Translations under genes and position numbers: made by a program | Notes under the pieces: generated by a model | What the model was told of the DNA's origin: nothing | Database searches by the model: none | The model's input: the letters and a program-made list of their open reading frames with translations, nothing else | In this document: one piece after another, positions 16,984-24,739 of the stretch | How the letters are laid out: each line of letters opens with the position of its first letter | Numbering within the stretch: position 1 is the first letter of the stretch | DNA from: an uncultured Oscillospiraceae bacterium | GTDB lineage: Bacteria; Bacillota; Clostridia; Oscillospirales; Ruminococcaceae | Reading direction: 5' to 3' | Length of the DNA: 32,017 nucleotides | Assembly: GCA_904384225.1 (NCBI GenBank) | Contig: CAJFJV010000022.1 | Coordinates: forward strand, 716 to 32,732

Positions 16984-18734
16984 CACGCATCCCCTCCTGT
17001 CTTTGCAGATTGCATTTCTTCTGGTTTTTTAAACTGGGACCAATAAATTTCGCTGTAAACCGGACATTCTTTCAGCAATTCATCGTGCCGTCCCATACCG
17101 ACCGGTCGGCCTTCATCCAATACAATGATCAGATCTGCATATTGGATGGAAGAAGCGCGCTGCGATACAATAAAAGTGGTTGGGGCGTCCGGCAATGTGC
17201 GAATTGCTTTTCTCAAGGCCGCATCCGTTGCAAAATCGAGTGCAGAAGCGGAATCATCCAAAATCAAAATTTCCGGCCGCCTTACCAGAGCGCGCGCTAT
17301 TGTCAGCCTCTGCCTCTGTCCGCCAGAAAAATTCCGGCCCCCCTGATCCACCAGTTCATCCAATCCTTTGCTTTTTCCCCGCACAACATCGGCCGCCTGC
17401 GCCGTTTCTAACGCAGCCCAGAGCGCCGCATCATCCGCTTCCTCATTTCCCCATTTTAAATTTTCCCGAACTGTCCCTTGAAATAAAACAGCCTTTTGCG
17501 GGACAATTCCTATTTTTTGACGCAAGACGCCCAAATCATACTGCCGAACATCCTGCCCGTCGACCAAAACAGTCCCGCTCGTGGCATCGTAAAAACGCGG
17601 AATCAAAGAAACAAGACTTGTCTTTCCACTGCCGGTACCACCGATAATGCCGATGGTTTGTCCGCGGCGCACAGAAAACGTCAGCCCGGACAGGCTTTCT
17701 TCTCCGGCACCGGCATACCGCAATGAAACATTACGGAATGCAACGCTGCCAAAACCGCTTCCCTCTGATGGCGATGCTGAAACAGTCATACTGTTTTGCA
17801 ATTCCATAACATTTTGGACACGGCCGGCACAAGCCAGCGCTTTCGCAACAGAAACAATGAGGTTTGCGAGTTTCACAAGTTCGACTAAAATCTGGCTCAT
17901 ATAATTGACAAGTGCAATTACTTGGCCCTGCCGCAGCATCCCGATATCCACACGCAGTGCACCGACATAAATCAGAGCAATAATCGCACCGTTGATCAAA
18001 ACAAATGTCAGGGGGTTTAAAAGCCCTGAAACACGTCCTACCAGAAGCTGAAGTCGTGTAAGATGGACGTTTTCGTCCATAAAGCGCTGCTTTTCATCTT
18101 CCTGTTTATTAAAAGCACGGATCACACGTACTCCCGTCAAGTTCTCTCTTGTTATACGGAGGACTGTATCAAGCCGTCCCTGCACCTTTTTATAGCGCGG
18201 CATAGTCCATGCCATTATGCCAAATACCACTAAGGAAAGAAGCGGGATTGTCACGACAAAAATTAACGCCGCCTTCCAGTCAATCGTGAAAGCCATAATC
18301 ATTGCGCCAAAAACCACAAACGGTGAACGCAGAAATAGACGCAGGAATAAGTTCAAGCCATTTTGCACCTGATTGATATCGCTGGTCATTCGTGTGATAA
18401 GCGTCGCAGTACCCTGTGTATCCATTTCCGTAAAAGAAAGCGATTGGATATGTGCAAACAGTGCGCTGCGAAGCCGGGTAGAAAACCCGACGGCTGCTTT
18501 TGCCGCAAAAAATTGAGCGGTAATGCTGCACAGCAGCCCGACAAGCGCCAACGCCACTAAAATACCGCACATGCTGATGATATAACCTGTGTCGTTATTC
18601 TGAATACCCGTATCAATCACGGCGGCTACCACTAACGGGACAAGCAGGTCAAAGCAAGCTTCAAGCATTTTAAAAAGAGGGGCCAAAATACATTCTTTTC
18701 GATAGGTCTTTAAATAAGGCAGGAGTTTTTTCAC
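16983..18734 (-). CDS. ABC exporter half-transporter, degenerate-site subunit (pair 1)
   Basis: A 583-residue half-transporter with a six-helix membrane domain and an ATPase domain. Walker A GGTGSGKT is at 365-372 and the signature FSGGQ near 469-473. The catalytic glutamate position is aspartate (LILDDSAS, D494), and the H-loop histidine is glutamine (VSQRASS, Q525). These changes mark the degenerate-site partner of heterodimeric exporters such as TM287/288 or BmrCD. Its canonical signature completes the active site of the downstream subunit. I chose GTG 18734 with GAGGA upstream, giving KKLLPYLK at the N-terminus as in relatives; a longer form from 18803 adds 23 unconvincing residues. It is the first gene of the two-gene unit. 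Confidence 0.9.
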   Translation of the reverse strand: MKKLLPYLKTYRKECILAPLFKMLEACFDLLVPLVVAAVIDTGIQNNDTGYIISMCGILVALALVGLLCSITAQFFAAKAAVGFSTRLRSALFAHIQSLSFTEMDTQGTATLITRMTSDINQVQNGLNLFLRLFLRSPFVVFGAMIMAFTIDWKAALIFVVTIPLLSLVVFGIMAWTMPRYKKVQGRLDTVLRITRENLTGVRVIRAFNKQEDEKQRFMDENVHLTRLQLLVGRVSGLLNPLTFVLINGAIIALIYVGALRVDIGMLRQGQVIALVNYMSQILVELVKLANLIVSVAKALACAGRVQNVMELQNSMTVSASPSEGSGFGSVAFRNVSLRYAGAGEESLSGLTFSVRRGQTIGIIGGTGSGKTSLVSLIPRFYDATSGTVLVDGQDVRQYDLGVLRQKIGIVPQKAVLFQGTVRENLKWGNEEADDAALWAALETAQAADVVRGKSKGLDELVDQGGRNFSGGQRQRLTIARALVRRPEILILDDSASALDFATDAALRKAIRTLPDAPTTFIVSQRASSIQYADLIIVLDEGRPVGMGRHDELLKECPVYSEIYWSQFKKPEEMQSAKTGGDA

Positions 18735-19192
18735 TTTCGATTCATCCTCAATTCTGATATATAGGGGATATTCCTCTTTCTGTGCCGTACAAAGCCTTCT
18801 CATTGCCGCTCAAGCTTCCTCGGCCCACGCATTTAAGCAGTCACTATTATACCACACTTCTTTATGAAAAGAAAACGGTACTTTATCCACCGATCCGCTG
18901 CTTTTCGCAGATAGAAGAAGGGCCGCCGCTCCCTCCCTTCGTCCCATGCCCGCAGCGCATAAAGCGGTTTTCAAACCGCTCTTACATTCTGTTTTATCGC
19001 GCAATCCGGATTGCCCTGTGCCGCGTGTTTCTAAAATGCAGCCGCCAGACGAACAGGTTAGCTGACGTATGACGGCTGCTGTCTTGATTTATCTTTCCCG
19101 GCTTTCCTTGAAAAACTTCGTGCAATACAATAGGAAATGTGCTATATTATAAAGCAAGAAAACAACCCGCTACACGGTGGAAAGGAGCCTTC
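18735..19192. promoter_or_regulatory. Divergent intergenic region with hairpins and promoters
   Basis: This stretch separates the minus-strand exporter pair from the plus-strand PHP operon. For the exporter there is an extended -10, TGG-TATAAT, on the minus strand (TATAAT at 18851-18846) with a poor -35. A hairpin AGCGGTTT/AAACCGCT (18963-18980, two-base loop) and an inverted repeat GCAGCCG (19038-19044) with CGGCTGC (19073-19079), followed by a moderately T-rich stretch, lie between. The PHP promoter is unclear; TATATT at 19143-19148 is a weak candidate. No gene is seen. Confidence 0.45.
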
Positions 19193-20005
19193 ATGTATAT
19201 AGATACACATACGCATTCCGACTTTTCTTATGATGCGGATTATCCTCTTGAAGTTATGATAAAAGCCGCAGAAGATGCAGGATTATCCGTTTTGGCTGTA
19301 ACCGATCACTGCGACATTGAACGGCTGCATATCGATCACCTCTATGAAAGCATGCCCAAAGCGGCGCAAACGCTCCTTCAGTTTCGTGGAAGCACAAACC
19401 TTACTCTGCTGTGCGGAATAGAGGTAGGAGAATTTTGTTGGAACATTCCGGCCGTGCGCCGCATCCTCTCGGCCAGCCCATATGACATGGTGATCGGTTC
19501 TGTACACGTCCTACATGGCGGCGATGATTTTTATGTATTGGATTACAGCACGCTTGATGACAATGCTCTGTTTGATCTATTTTCCCGTTATTATAACGAG
19601 GCGCTTGAACTTGCGAGGTTTGGGGAATTTGATACATTTGCTCATTTAATCTATCCTTACCGGTATTTCAATCTATACGAACGCGGCGGAATGGCATTTG
19701 CAGAGCAATTTGACAAGCAAGCGAATGAACTTTTCCATATCCTTGCAGAGAGTGGAAAAGCATTTGAATTCAATACAGCTTCTTATTCGCGCGGCGGGGC
19801 CGAGCTTGCATTGTATCTTCGGTATTTATCAATGTTCCGCGAAGCTGGCGGAGAATACGTGACAGTCGGAAGCGATGCGCATTTTCCTGAGCATGTCGGC
19901 CGATATATGAAAGAAGCATATTTTGCACTTAAAGCGGCGGGATTTTGCACGGTTACTTATTTTAAAGAACGTACGCCCGTTCAGATCCCGCTGTGCACGG
20001 ATTGA
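19193..20005 (+). CDS. PHP-domain phosphatase, histidinol-phosphatase (HisJ/HisK) family
   Basis: A 270-residue metal-dependent phosphoesterase. The N-terminal PHP motif DTHTHSD (H6, H8) is followed by AVTDHCDIE (D38, H39), a conserved IGSVH segment near residue 101, and VGSDAHFPEHVG near the C-terminus; together these ligate the metal centre. The family includes histidinol-phosphatase of histidine synthesis, but no other his gene is nearby, so the real substrate may differ. ATG 19193 has AAAGGAG 5 nt upstream; the frame opens earlier at 19139 without a ribosome site. It begins an operon, with the Lrp-type gene following after 13 nt. Confidence 0.88.
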   Translation: MYIDTHTHSDFSYDADYPLEVMIKAAEDAGLSVLAVTDHCDIERLHIDHLYESMPKAAQTLLQFRGSTNLTLLCGIEVGEFCWNIPAVRRILSASPYDMVIGSVHVLHGGDDFYVLDYSTLDDNALFDLFSRYYNEALELARFGEFDTFAHLIYPYRYFNLYERGGMAFAEQFDKQANELFHILAESGKAFEFNTASYSRGGAELALYLRYLSMFREAGGEYVTVGSDAHFPEHVGRYMKEAYFALKAAGFCTVTYFKERTPVQIPLCTD

Positions 20006-20018
20006 AAGGAGAATTTAT

Positions 20019-20498
20019 ATGCAAAAGGTATTAAAGCTATTAGAAGAAAACGCGCGGTATACTAACGAGGAAATTGCCGTTATGACGCAAAAAACTCCAG
20101 AAGAGGTAGCTGAAATAATAGACCGCCTTGAAAAAGACGGTGTGATCCGTGGTTATAAGCCGATTATTGACCGAGACAAGATTTCGGACAGCCGCGTATT
20201 TGCCATGATTGAATTGCGCGTTACACCGAAGCGGGATTTAGGCTTTGACGAAATTGCAGAAAAAATCGCAGAATACCCGGAAGTGGAAGATGTATATCTT
20301 ATGTCCGGCGGATACGACCTCTCTCTAACTGTAACCGGAAAAACATTCAAAGATATCGCAGCTTTTGTCTCGCGCCGCTTGTCTGCATTGGACTCCGTCT
20401 TATCTACGGCGACACATTTCATCCTTTCAAGCTATAAAGAAAAAGGCGTAATTTTACACGGTGAACATGAAGATGAAAGAGGGGGTATCTGGTTTTAA
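20019..20498 (+). CDS. Lrp/AsnC-family transcriptional regulator
   Basis: A 159-residue regulator. Residues 1-50 form the winged helix-turn-helix (MQKVLKLLEENARYTNEEIA then EEVAEIIDRLEKDGVIRGYK). Residues about 64-140 form the RAM ligand-binding domain (IELRVTPKRDLGFDEIAEKI, VYLMSGGYDLSLTV). Such proteins assemble as octamers and respond to amino acids. AAAGGAGA lies just upstream of ATG 20019. The stop TAA overlaps the aminotransferase ATG (TAATG), so it is translationally coupled to it and probably controls that gene and its operon. Confidence 0.92.
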   Translation: MQKVLKLLEENARYTNEEIAVMTQKTPEEVAEIIDRLEKDGVIRGYKPIIDRDKISDSRVFAMIELRVTPKRDLGFDEIAEKIAEYPEVEDVYLMSGGYDLSLTVTGKTFKDIAAFVSRRLSALDSVLSTATHFILSSYKEKGVILHGEHEDERGGIWF

Positions 20499-21676
20499 TG
20501 GATTACGGAAAAATCCTGTCTAAACGCGTGCAGGAACTAAAGCCCTCCGGCATTCGCAAATTCTTTGATATTGCAGCCAACATGGAAAATGTCATTTCCC
20601 TTTCTATCGGCGAACCCGACTTTAAAACACCATGGGCCGTTCGTGCCGCAGCAATCGAAACGCTTGAAAAAGGCCGCACGACTTATACTGCAAATAGCGG
20701 TCTTGCTAACCTACGTTTGGAAATTACACGATATATGGCGCGGAAATTCGGTCTTTCCTATCATCCGGAGGATGAAACGCTTGTAACGGTCGGCGGTTCC
20801 GAAGCCATAGATCTTTGTATCCGCGCCATGATTGAGCCTGGGGACGAAGTACTGGTTGTAGAGCCTTGCTTTGTGGCGTATGCACCCATTATCGAGATGA
20901 TGCACGGCATACCAGTATCGGTTGAGACTGTTGCAGAAGAGGGATTTCGGCTGACAGCTGCACGTCTGCGCGCAAAACTTACACCTAAAACCAAACTTTT
21001 GGTCCTGCCTTATCCCAATAATCCAACTGGGGCAATTATGCGAAGGGAACACCTTGAAGAGATAGCGGAAGTTTTGCGCAGTACCAACATTATGGTTTTA
21101 TCCGACGAAATTTATGCTGAACTCACGTATACCGGACGCCATGTTTCCATTGCTTCGCTTCCCGGCATGCGGGAACGCACAGTGGTGGTAAACGGATTTT
21201 CCAAAGCTTTTTCTATGACTGGGTGGCGTCTTGGGTTTGCATGCGGGCCAGCCCCTGTTATGAAGCAAATGATCAAAATTCACCAATATGCCATTATGTG
21301 CGCACCGACAACCAGCCAATATGCCGCGATTGAGGCTTTACGCTGCTGCGAAGAGGATATTCAAAATATGGTAGAGGAATACGATATGCGCCGCCGCTTC
21401 ATTGTAGACGCTTTCAACAAAATCGGCCTTACTTGTTTTGAACCGGAAGGTGCTTTTTATATTTTTCCCTGCATTCGTTCAACAGGGCTCTCTTCTGAAG
21501 ATTTCTGCGAACGGCTTTTGTTCTCAAAGCAGGTTGCCGTTGTTCCGGGAAGCGCATTTGGAAACTGCGGAGAAGGATATATCCGGGTATCTTATGCCTA
21601 TTCTATTAAACATATCACAGAGGCTGTTAAACGCATATCCTCCTTTTTATCAGAACTGAAAGGCGGAAACCCGTAA
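20498..21676 (+). CDS. PLP-dependent class I/II aminotransferase
   Basis: A 392-residue fold-type I aminotransferase of the aspartate/aromatic transaminase group. Visible are YPNNPTGA (N175), SDEIYAEL (D203, Y206), the PLP lysine in NGFSKAFSMTGWR (K236) with R244, and the N-terminal SLSIGEPDF. The amino acid specificity cannot be read from the sequence; aspartate, alanine or aromatic amino acids are all possible. It overlaps the Lrp-type gene and the DUF362 gene by one base each (TAATG), so the three are tightly coupled. Confidence 0.92.
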   Translation: MDYGKILSKRVQELKPSGIRKFFDIAANMENVISLSIGEPDFKTPWAVRAAAIETLEKGRTTYTANSGLANLRLEITRYMARKFGLSYHPEDETLVTVGGSEAIDLCIRAMIEPGDEVLVVEPCFVAYAPIIEMMHGIPVSVETVAEEGFRLTAARLRAKLTPKTKLLVLPYPNNPTGAIMRREHLEEIAEVLRSTNIMVLSDEIYAELTYTGRHVSIASLPGMRERTVVVNGFSKAFSMTGWRLGFACGPAPVMKQMIKIHQYAIMCAPTTSQYAAIEALRCCEEDIQNMVEEYDMRRRFIVDAFNKIGLTCFEPEGAFYIFPCIRSTGLSSEDFCERLLFSKQVAVVPGSAFGNCGEGYIRVSYAYSIKHITEAVKRISSFLSELKGGNP

Positions 21677-22812
21677 TGAAAGACAATCCGGTAGTTAGCG
21701 TAACTCATACAGATAATTATCAGCTAGAACAAGTGTATGCGGATATGCACACACATTTTGAACGGCTTGGTCTTTCCCAGTATCTGCGTCCCGGTATGCA
21801 TGTATTGATTAAACCCAATCTTGTGCTGAAGCGATCCCCGGAAGAGGCGACGACAACGCATCCCGTAATTGTAGAGGCAATTGTGCGATGTGTACAAGAA
21901 TACGGTGTCACCGATATTACAATTGCGGACAGTCCGGGCGGACCGTTTACAGAAAGCGCTCTGCATGGGATATATGCGATGTCCGGTATGTCCGGTGTTG
22001 CAGAACGCACAGGTGCAAAATTGAATTATGACACCGGAAGTTTCGTTCGCAAAAGAATGGAAAATAAGTTGGTGCACCGTTTTACCTTGATCCAACCTAT
22101 ACAAAATGCCGATTTCATTATCAACGCAGTAAAAGTCAAAACGCACGGCATGACCATGCTTTCCGGCGGGGTAAAAAATCTGTTTGGTACGGTTCCGGGA
22201 CTGATGAAGCCAGAATTTCATTGGCGCTTTCCGGATAAAAGCCAATTCTGCGAGATGCTGGTTGATTTATGTGAAACGATAGCGCCTAACCTAACTATTG
22301 CAGATGCTGTTGTTTCCATGGAAGGAGACGGGCCGACAGGCGGTGTGCCCAAACAAACAGGTTTTTTGTTGTCATCCCTTTCTCCATATGCGCTTGATAT
22401 GGCGCTATGCAAAATGATAGGCCTTTCTTTCGGGGAAGTATATACGGTAAAACATGCTGTTGAACGCGGCTTATGCCCAAAAGACATTTCGGATATACGG
22501 ATTGTAGGCGATGAACTCATCCGTATTCCGGATTTTCATATGCCAAAGTCGAAAAGCATTGCTTTCTCTGAAAAAATACCGCGCGTTTTCCGCCCCATTA
22601 CAGACAAGCTGTTAACCTCAAAGCCCGTAATTCGCAAAAAAGATTGTGTTGGTTGCGGAAAATGTGCAGAGAGCTGTCCAGCCAAAACCATTCGTATCAT
22701 AGACAAAAAAGCGCATATCCAATATAAAAAATGTATACGGTGCTTTTGCTGTCATGAAATGTGTCCAATTAGGGCTATTGATATCAAACGGTTTAAGCTG
22801 TTTGACTGGTAA
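21676..22812 (+). CDS. DUF362 protein with C-terminal 2[4Fe-4S] ferredoxin domain
   Basis: A 378-residue protein. The N-terminal part (about residues 1-300) matches the DUF362 pattern: VLIKPNLVLKRSPEEATTTH, IADSPGG, KVKTHGMTMLSGGVKNLFGT and ADAVVSMEGDGPTGG. The C-terminus has two [4Fe-4S] binding motifs, C324/C327/C330-x3-C334P and C353/C356/C359-x3-C363P. Such proteins are often called iron-sulfur or ferredoxin-type proteins of unknown reaction, likely cytoplasmic redox or metal-handling proteins. It overlaps the aminotransferase by one base and precedes ispE by 12 nt, so it is part of the same operon. The substrate is unknown. Confidence 0.92.
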   Translation: MKDNPVVSVTHTDNYQLEQVYADMHTHFERLGLSQYLRPGMHVLIKPNLVLKRSPEEATTTHPVIVEAIVRCVQEYGVTDITIADSPGGPFTESALHGIYAMSGMSGVAERTGAKLNYDTGSFVRKRMENKLVHRFTLIQPIQNADFIINAVKVKTHGMTMLSGGVKNLFGTVPGLMKPEFHWRFPDKSQFCEMLVDLCETIAPNLTIADAVVSMEGDGPTGGVPKQTGFLLSSLSPYALDMALCKMIGLSFGEVYTVKHAVERGLCPKDISDIRIVGDELIRIPDFHMPKSKSIAFSEKIPRVFRPITDKLLTSKPVIRKKDCVGCGKCAESCPAKTIRIIDKKAHIQYKKCIRCFCCHEMCPIRAIDIKRFKLFDW

Positions 22813-22824
22813 AAGGAGGAATAT

Positions 22825-23700
22825 ATGAGCTTTGTACGGGCTGAAGCATGTGCCAAAATCAATCTTTCACTTGATATTGTCGGAAAACGGAATGACGGTT
22901 ATCATTTTATGGATATGGTAATGCAGAGCGTCAATTTATGCGATACGCTGGAACTTAAACAGCTTAAGGCAGGGATTGACTTTTTCTGTTCTGATCAAAG
23001 CCTTCCCAAAGGAAAAGATAATCTTGCCGTTCGCGCGGCGTCTGCTTTTTTTGAAGCAGCAGGGATATCTGGCGGCGTATCTATCCGTCTCAAAAAAAGG
23101 ATTCCATCCGGCGCGGGAATGGCTGGCGGCAGCGCAGATGCAGCGGCCGTTTTAGCCGGGTTGAACGCCTTATACAATACGCCTCTGCCGCATGAAGCAC
23201 TGTGCGAACTGGGATTAAAACTCGGCGCAGATGTCCCCTTCTGTCTAATTGGAGGCACGGCCCGAGTAACCGGTATTGGTGAGAAAATCGAACCATTGCC
23301 GGCATTGGATTCTTGTTTTTTCGCAGCGCTCAAGCCTGATTTTTCGATTTATACAAAAGAAGCCTTTTCCAAATTCGATCAAGCCAAAGCTGTTCAGCAT
23401 CCGGATACGGTTTGCGTGTGCCGTGCCGTAAAAGAATCAAATCTTGTTTTACTTGGTGCAAGCATGTATAACGTATTTGAGCAAACTGTCGAACCAGCTT
23501 TGCTGCATAAGATAAAAAGAGCATTCCTTACCCATGGTGCATGCGGTGCGGCAATGACAGGAAGCGGTTCTGTCATTTACGGAATATTCGAGGATCGCCA
23601 AACGGCTATGGCGGCAGCGGCGGCGGTCCGTCCGCTTGGTAAAGAAAGTTTTGTGTTTGAACCGGTGCCATACGGTATTTCGATAGCTTTGATTTCATAA
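22825..23700 (+). CDS. ispE: 4-diphosphocytidyl-2-C-methyl-D-erythritol kinase
   Basis: A 291-residue GHMP-family kinase of the MEP isoprenoid pathway that phosphorylates CDP-ME with ATP. The N-terminal AEACAKINLSLDIVGKRNDGYH carries the catalytic lysine (K11), given in two parts AEACAKINL and KRNDGYH. The ATP-binding glycine-rich loop is PSGAGMAGGSADAAA (about 94-108), followed by LGADVPFCL with the catalytic aspartate and the C-terminal GAAMTGSGSVIYG. The length is normal. AAAAGGAGG precedes ATG 22825. It is the last gene of the operon before spoIIR; ispH elsewhere in the window belongs to the same pathway. Confidence 0.96.
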   Translation: MSFVRAEACAKINLSLDIVGKRNDGYHFMDMVMQSVNLCDTLELKQLKAGIDFFCSDQSLPKGKDNLAVRAASAFFEAAGISGGVSIRLKKRIPSGAGMAGGSADAAAVLAGLNALYNTPLPHEALCELGLKLGADVPFCLIGGTARVTGIGEKIEPLPALDSCFFAALKPDFSIYTKEAFSKFDQAKAVQHPDTVCVCRAVKESNLVLLGASMYNVFEQTVEPALLHKIKRAFLTHGACGAAMTGSGSVIYGIFEDRQTAMAAAAAVRPLGKESFVFEPVPYGISIALIS

Positions 23701-23751
23701 AGAAAATGCAAATTCTTTCGCCTTCAAAAAGCTCAATTGAATAAAAAAGAA

Positions 23752-23801
23752 ACAAGACGTTCATACTCCTTACAAACGCCAACAAGGAAAGGACGTCTTG
23801 T
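23752..23801 (+). promoter_or_regulatory. Inverted repeat enclosing the spoIIR ribosome site
   Basis: ACAAGACGT (23752-23760) pairs perfectly with ACGTCTTGT (23793-23801). An inner CCTT (23768-23771) can pair with AAGG (23785-23788). The enclosed stretch holds the only purine-rich ribosome site (AAGGAAAGGA) of spoIIR, so the folded mRNA would block translation. It could be a control element, or the 5' part of a structure left by recombination. Confidence 0.6.
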
Positions 23802-23806
23802 ACTTT

Positions 23807-24457
23807 ATGAAACAGAAAGAAAAAAGAGAACGGCTAATCGCCCTTGCCGCACTTTCTATCGGATTGGTTTTAACTCTGTTGATCTCCTCCGCCGTCTCAT
23901 TTGCTGAGACATGCGCCCCAATTAGAAGCGAAGTTTTACGCCTGCATATCTTAGCTAATTCTGACAGCGATCAAGATCAGAAACTCAAACTTGCTGTGCG
24001 CGACCGTATCTTAAAGTTAGACCTGTTTTCTTCTGAAAGTACTTCATCTAAGGAAGAAACAGAACAAGAAGCTGCGGCTGCCCTTTCAGAAATCGAAGCT
24101 GCCGCACGGGAGGAGTTGCGCATACAAGGATGCTCAGATGACGTAAAGGCTGAACTTGTCCGGATGTATTTTACGACGCGGGTTTATGAAAATGTAACAC
24201 TGCCGGCAGGATATTATGATGCTGTGCGCATAACGATTGGAAAAGGCGCTGGACATAACTGGTGGTGCGTACTATATCCGCCGCTTTGTATTCCAGCGGC
24301 CGAAGCAGAGCAGCCGCTTGATGTTTTTACACCGGAAGAAGAAGAAATCATTACCGGGCAAGAAGAATATGAAATTCGTTTTTTTGTAGTGGAGTTATAC
24401 GAATCGATTTGCAACTTTTTATTCGGCGAAGAAGAAAACGCGATTGCGCCAGAGTAG
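23807..24457 (+). CDS. spoIIR: Stage II sporulation protein R
   Basis: A 216-residue secreted signalling protein that, in endospore formers, is made in the forespore and activates the SpoIIGA protease to process pro-sigma-E in the mother cell. The N-terminal hydrophobic segment (about residues 8-32, after MKQKEKRER) is a signal or anchor. The family core VLRLHILANSDSDQDQKLKL and VRDRIL follows, then RVYENVTLPAGYYDAVRITIG and GHNWWCVLYPPLC. ATG 23807 lies 13 nt after the ribosome site; TTG 23798 in frame lies 4 nt after it, so the start is uncertain. It follows ispE by about 100 nt. I found no clear sigma-F promoter upstream. Confidence 0.92.
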   Translation: MKQKEKRERLIALAALSIGLVLTLLISSAVSFAETCAPIRSEVLRLHILANSDSDQDQKLKLAVRDRILKLDLFSSESTSSKEETEQEAAAALSEIEAAAREELRIQGCSDDVKAELVRMYFTTRVYENVTLPAGYYDAVRITIGKGAGHNWWCVLYPPLCIPAAEAEQPLDVFTPEEEEIITGQEEYEIRFFVVELYESICNFLFGEEENAIAPE

Positions 24458-24466
24458 TTGTTTAAC

Positions 24467-24492
24467 TGGAATGATGCATTCCATCCTTTTTC
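24467..24492 (+). terminator. Intrinsic terminator after spoIIR
   Basis: Short hairpin TGGAATG (24467-24473) with CATTCCA (24477-24483), followed by TCCTTTTTCTTC. Confidence 0.75.
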
Positions 24493-24593
24493 TTCAAACA
24501 GGCTTTTTTCTTGAATCGCCTCCCTAAGAGCTAATAGCGACTGCCTGACAATACAGGCTGCCCTAAAAAGAAATAGAAACCTCTTTTCTTGTT

Positions 24594-24622
24594 TTGACAG
24601 GATGAAAATTATATGTTATAAT
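24594..24622 (+). promoter_or_regulatory. Consensus SigA promoter with extended -10 (MATE operon)
   Basis: TTGACA (24594-24599), a 17-nt spacer and TATAAT (24617-24622), with TGT just before the -10. This is a very strong promoter. It gives a leader of about 110 nt before the MATE start codon. Confidence 0.92.
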
Positions 24623-24628
24623 AAAGTG

Positions 24629-24739
24629 GCTTGCTCGGAGGGCAAATCATTCGGTAGAAATGATGGGCTGGATAAGGCACAGACTGGAATGTCTGTCTTT
24701 ATCCAGCCTTTTTATGTTGAAAGGAGGTCATATAAACGA
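24629..24739 (+). promoter_or_regulatory. Candidate attenuator or riboswitch leader of the MATE gene
   Basis: The leader between the strong promoter and the MATE start contains two small adjacent hairpins. Stem TTGC (24631-24634) pairs with GCAA (24642-24645) around loop TCGGAGG. Stem ATCATT (24646-24651) pairs with AATGAT (24659-24664) around loop CGGTAGA. An intrinsic terminator follows immediately at 24666-24713, before the ribosome site. This layout fits transcription attenuation by a ligand or a stalled ribosome. A leader frame ATG ATG GGC TGG starts at 24660 and runs through the terminator, overlapping the MATE start. I could not match it to a known riboswitch class. Confidence 0.55.
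24666..24713 (+). terminator. Intrinsic terminator in the MATE leader
   Basis: Outer 10-bp stem GGCTGGATAA (24666-24675) with TTATCCAGCC (24699-24708), inner 6-bp stem ACAGAC (24679-24684) with GTCTGT (24691-24696), then five T (24709-24713). It lies before the MATE ribosome site, so it would stop transcription unless disrupted. Confidence 0.88.

Noticed and set aside
18963-18980. Hairpin AGCGGTTT/AAACCGCT as a terminator
   Set aside because: No convincing U-run follows on either strand and no gene ends next to it.
24629-24675. Resemblance of GGAGGGCAAATC plus hairpin to the start of a c-di-GMP-I riboswitch
   Set aside because: The second conserved block (GACGCAAAGCC-type) and tetraloop receptor are absent, so the match is only a short coincidence.
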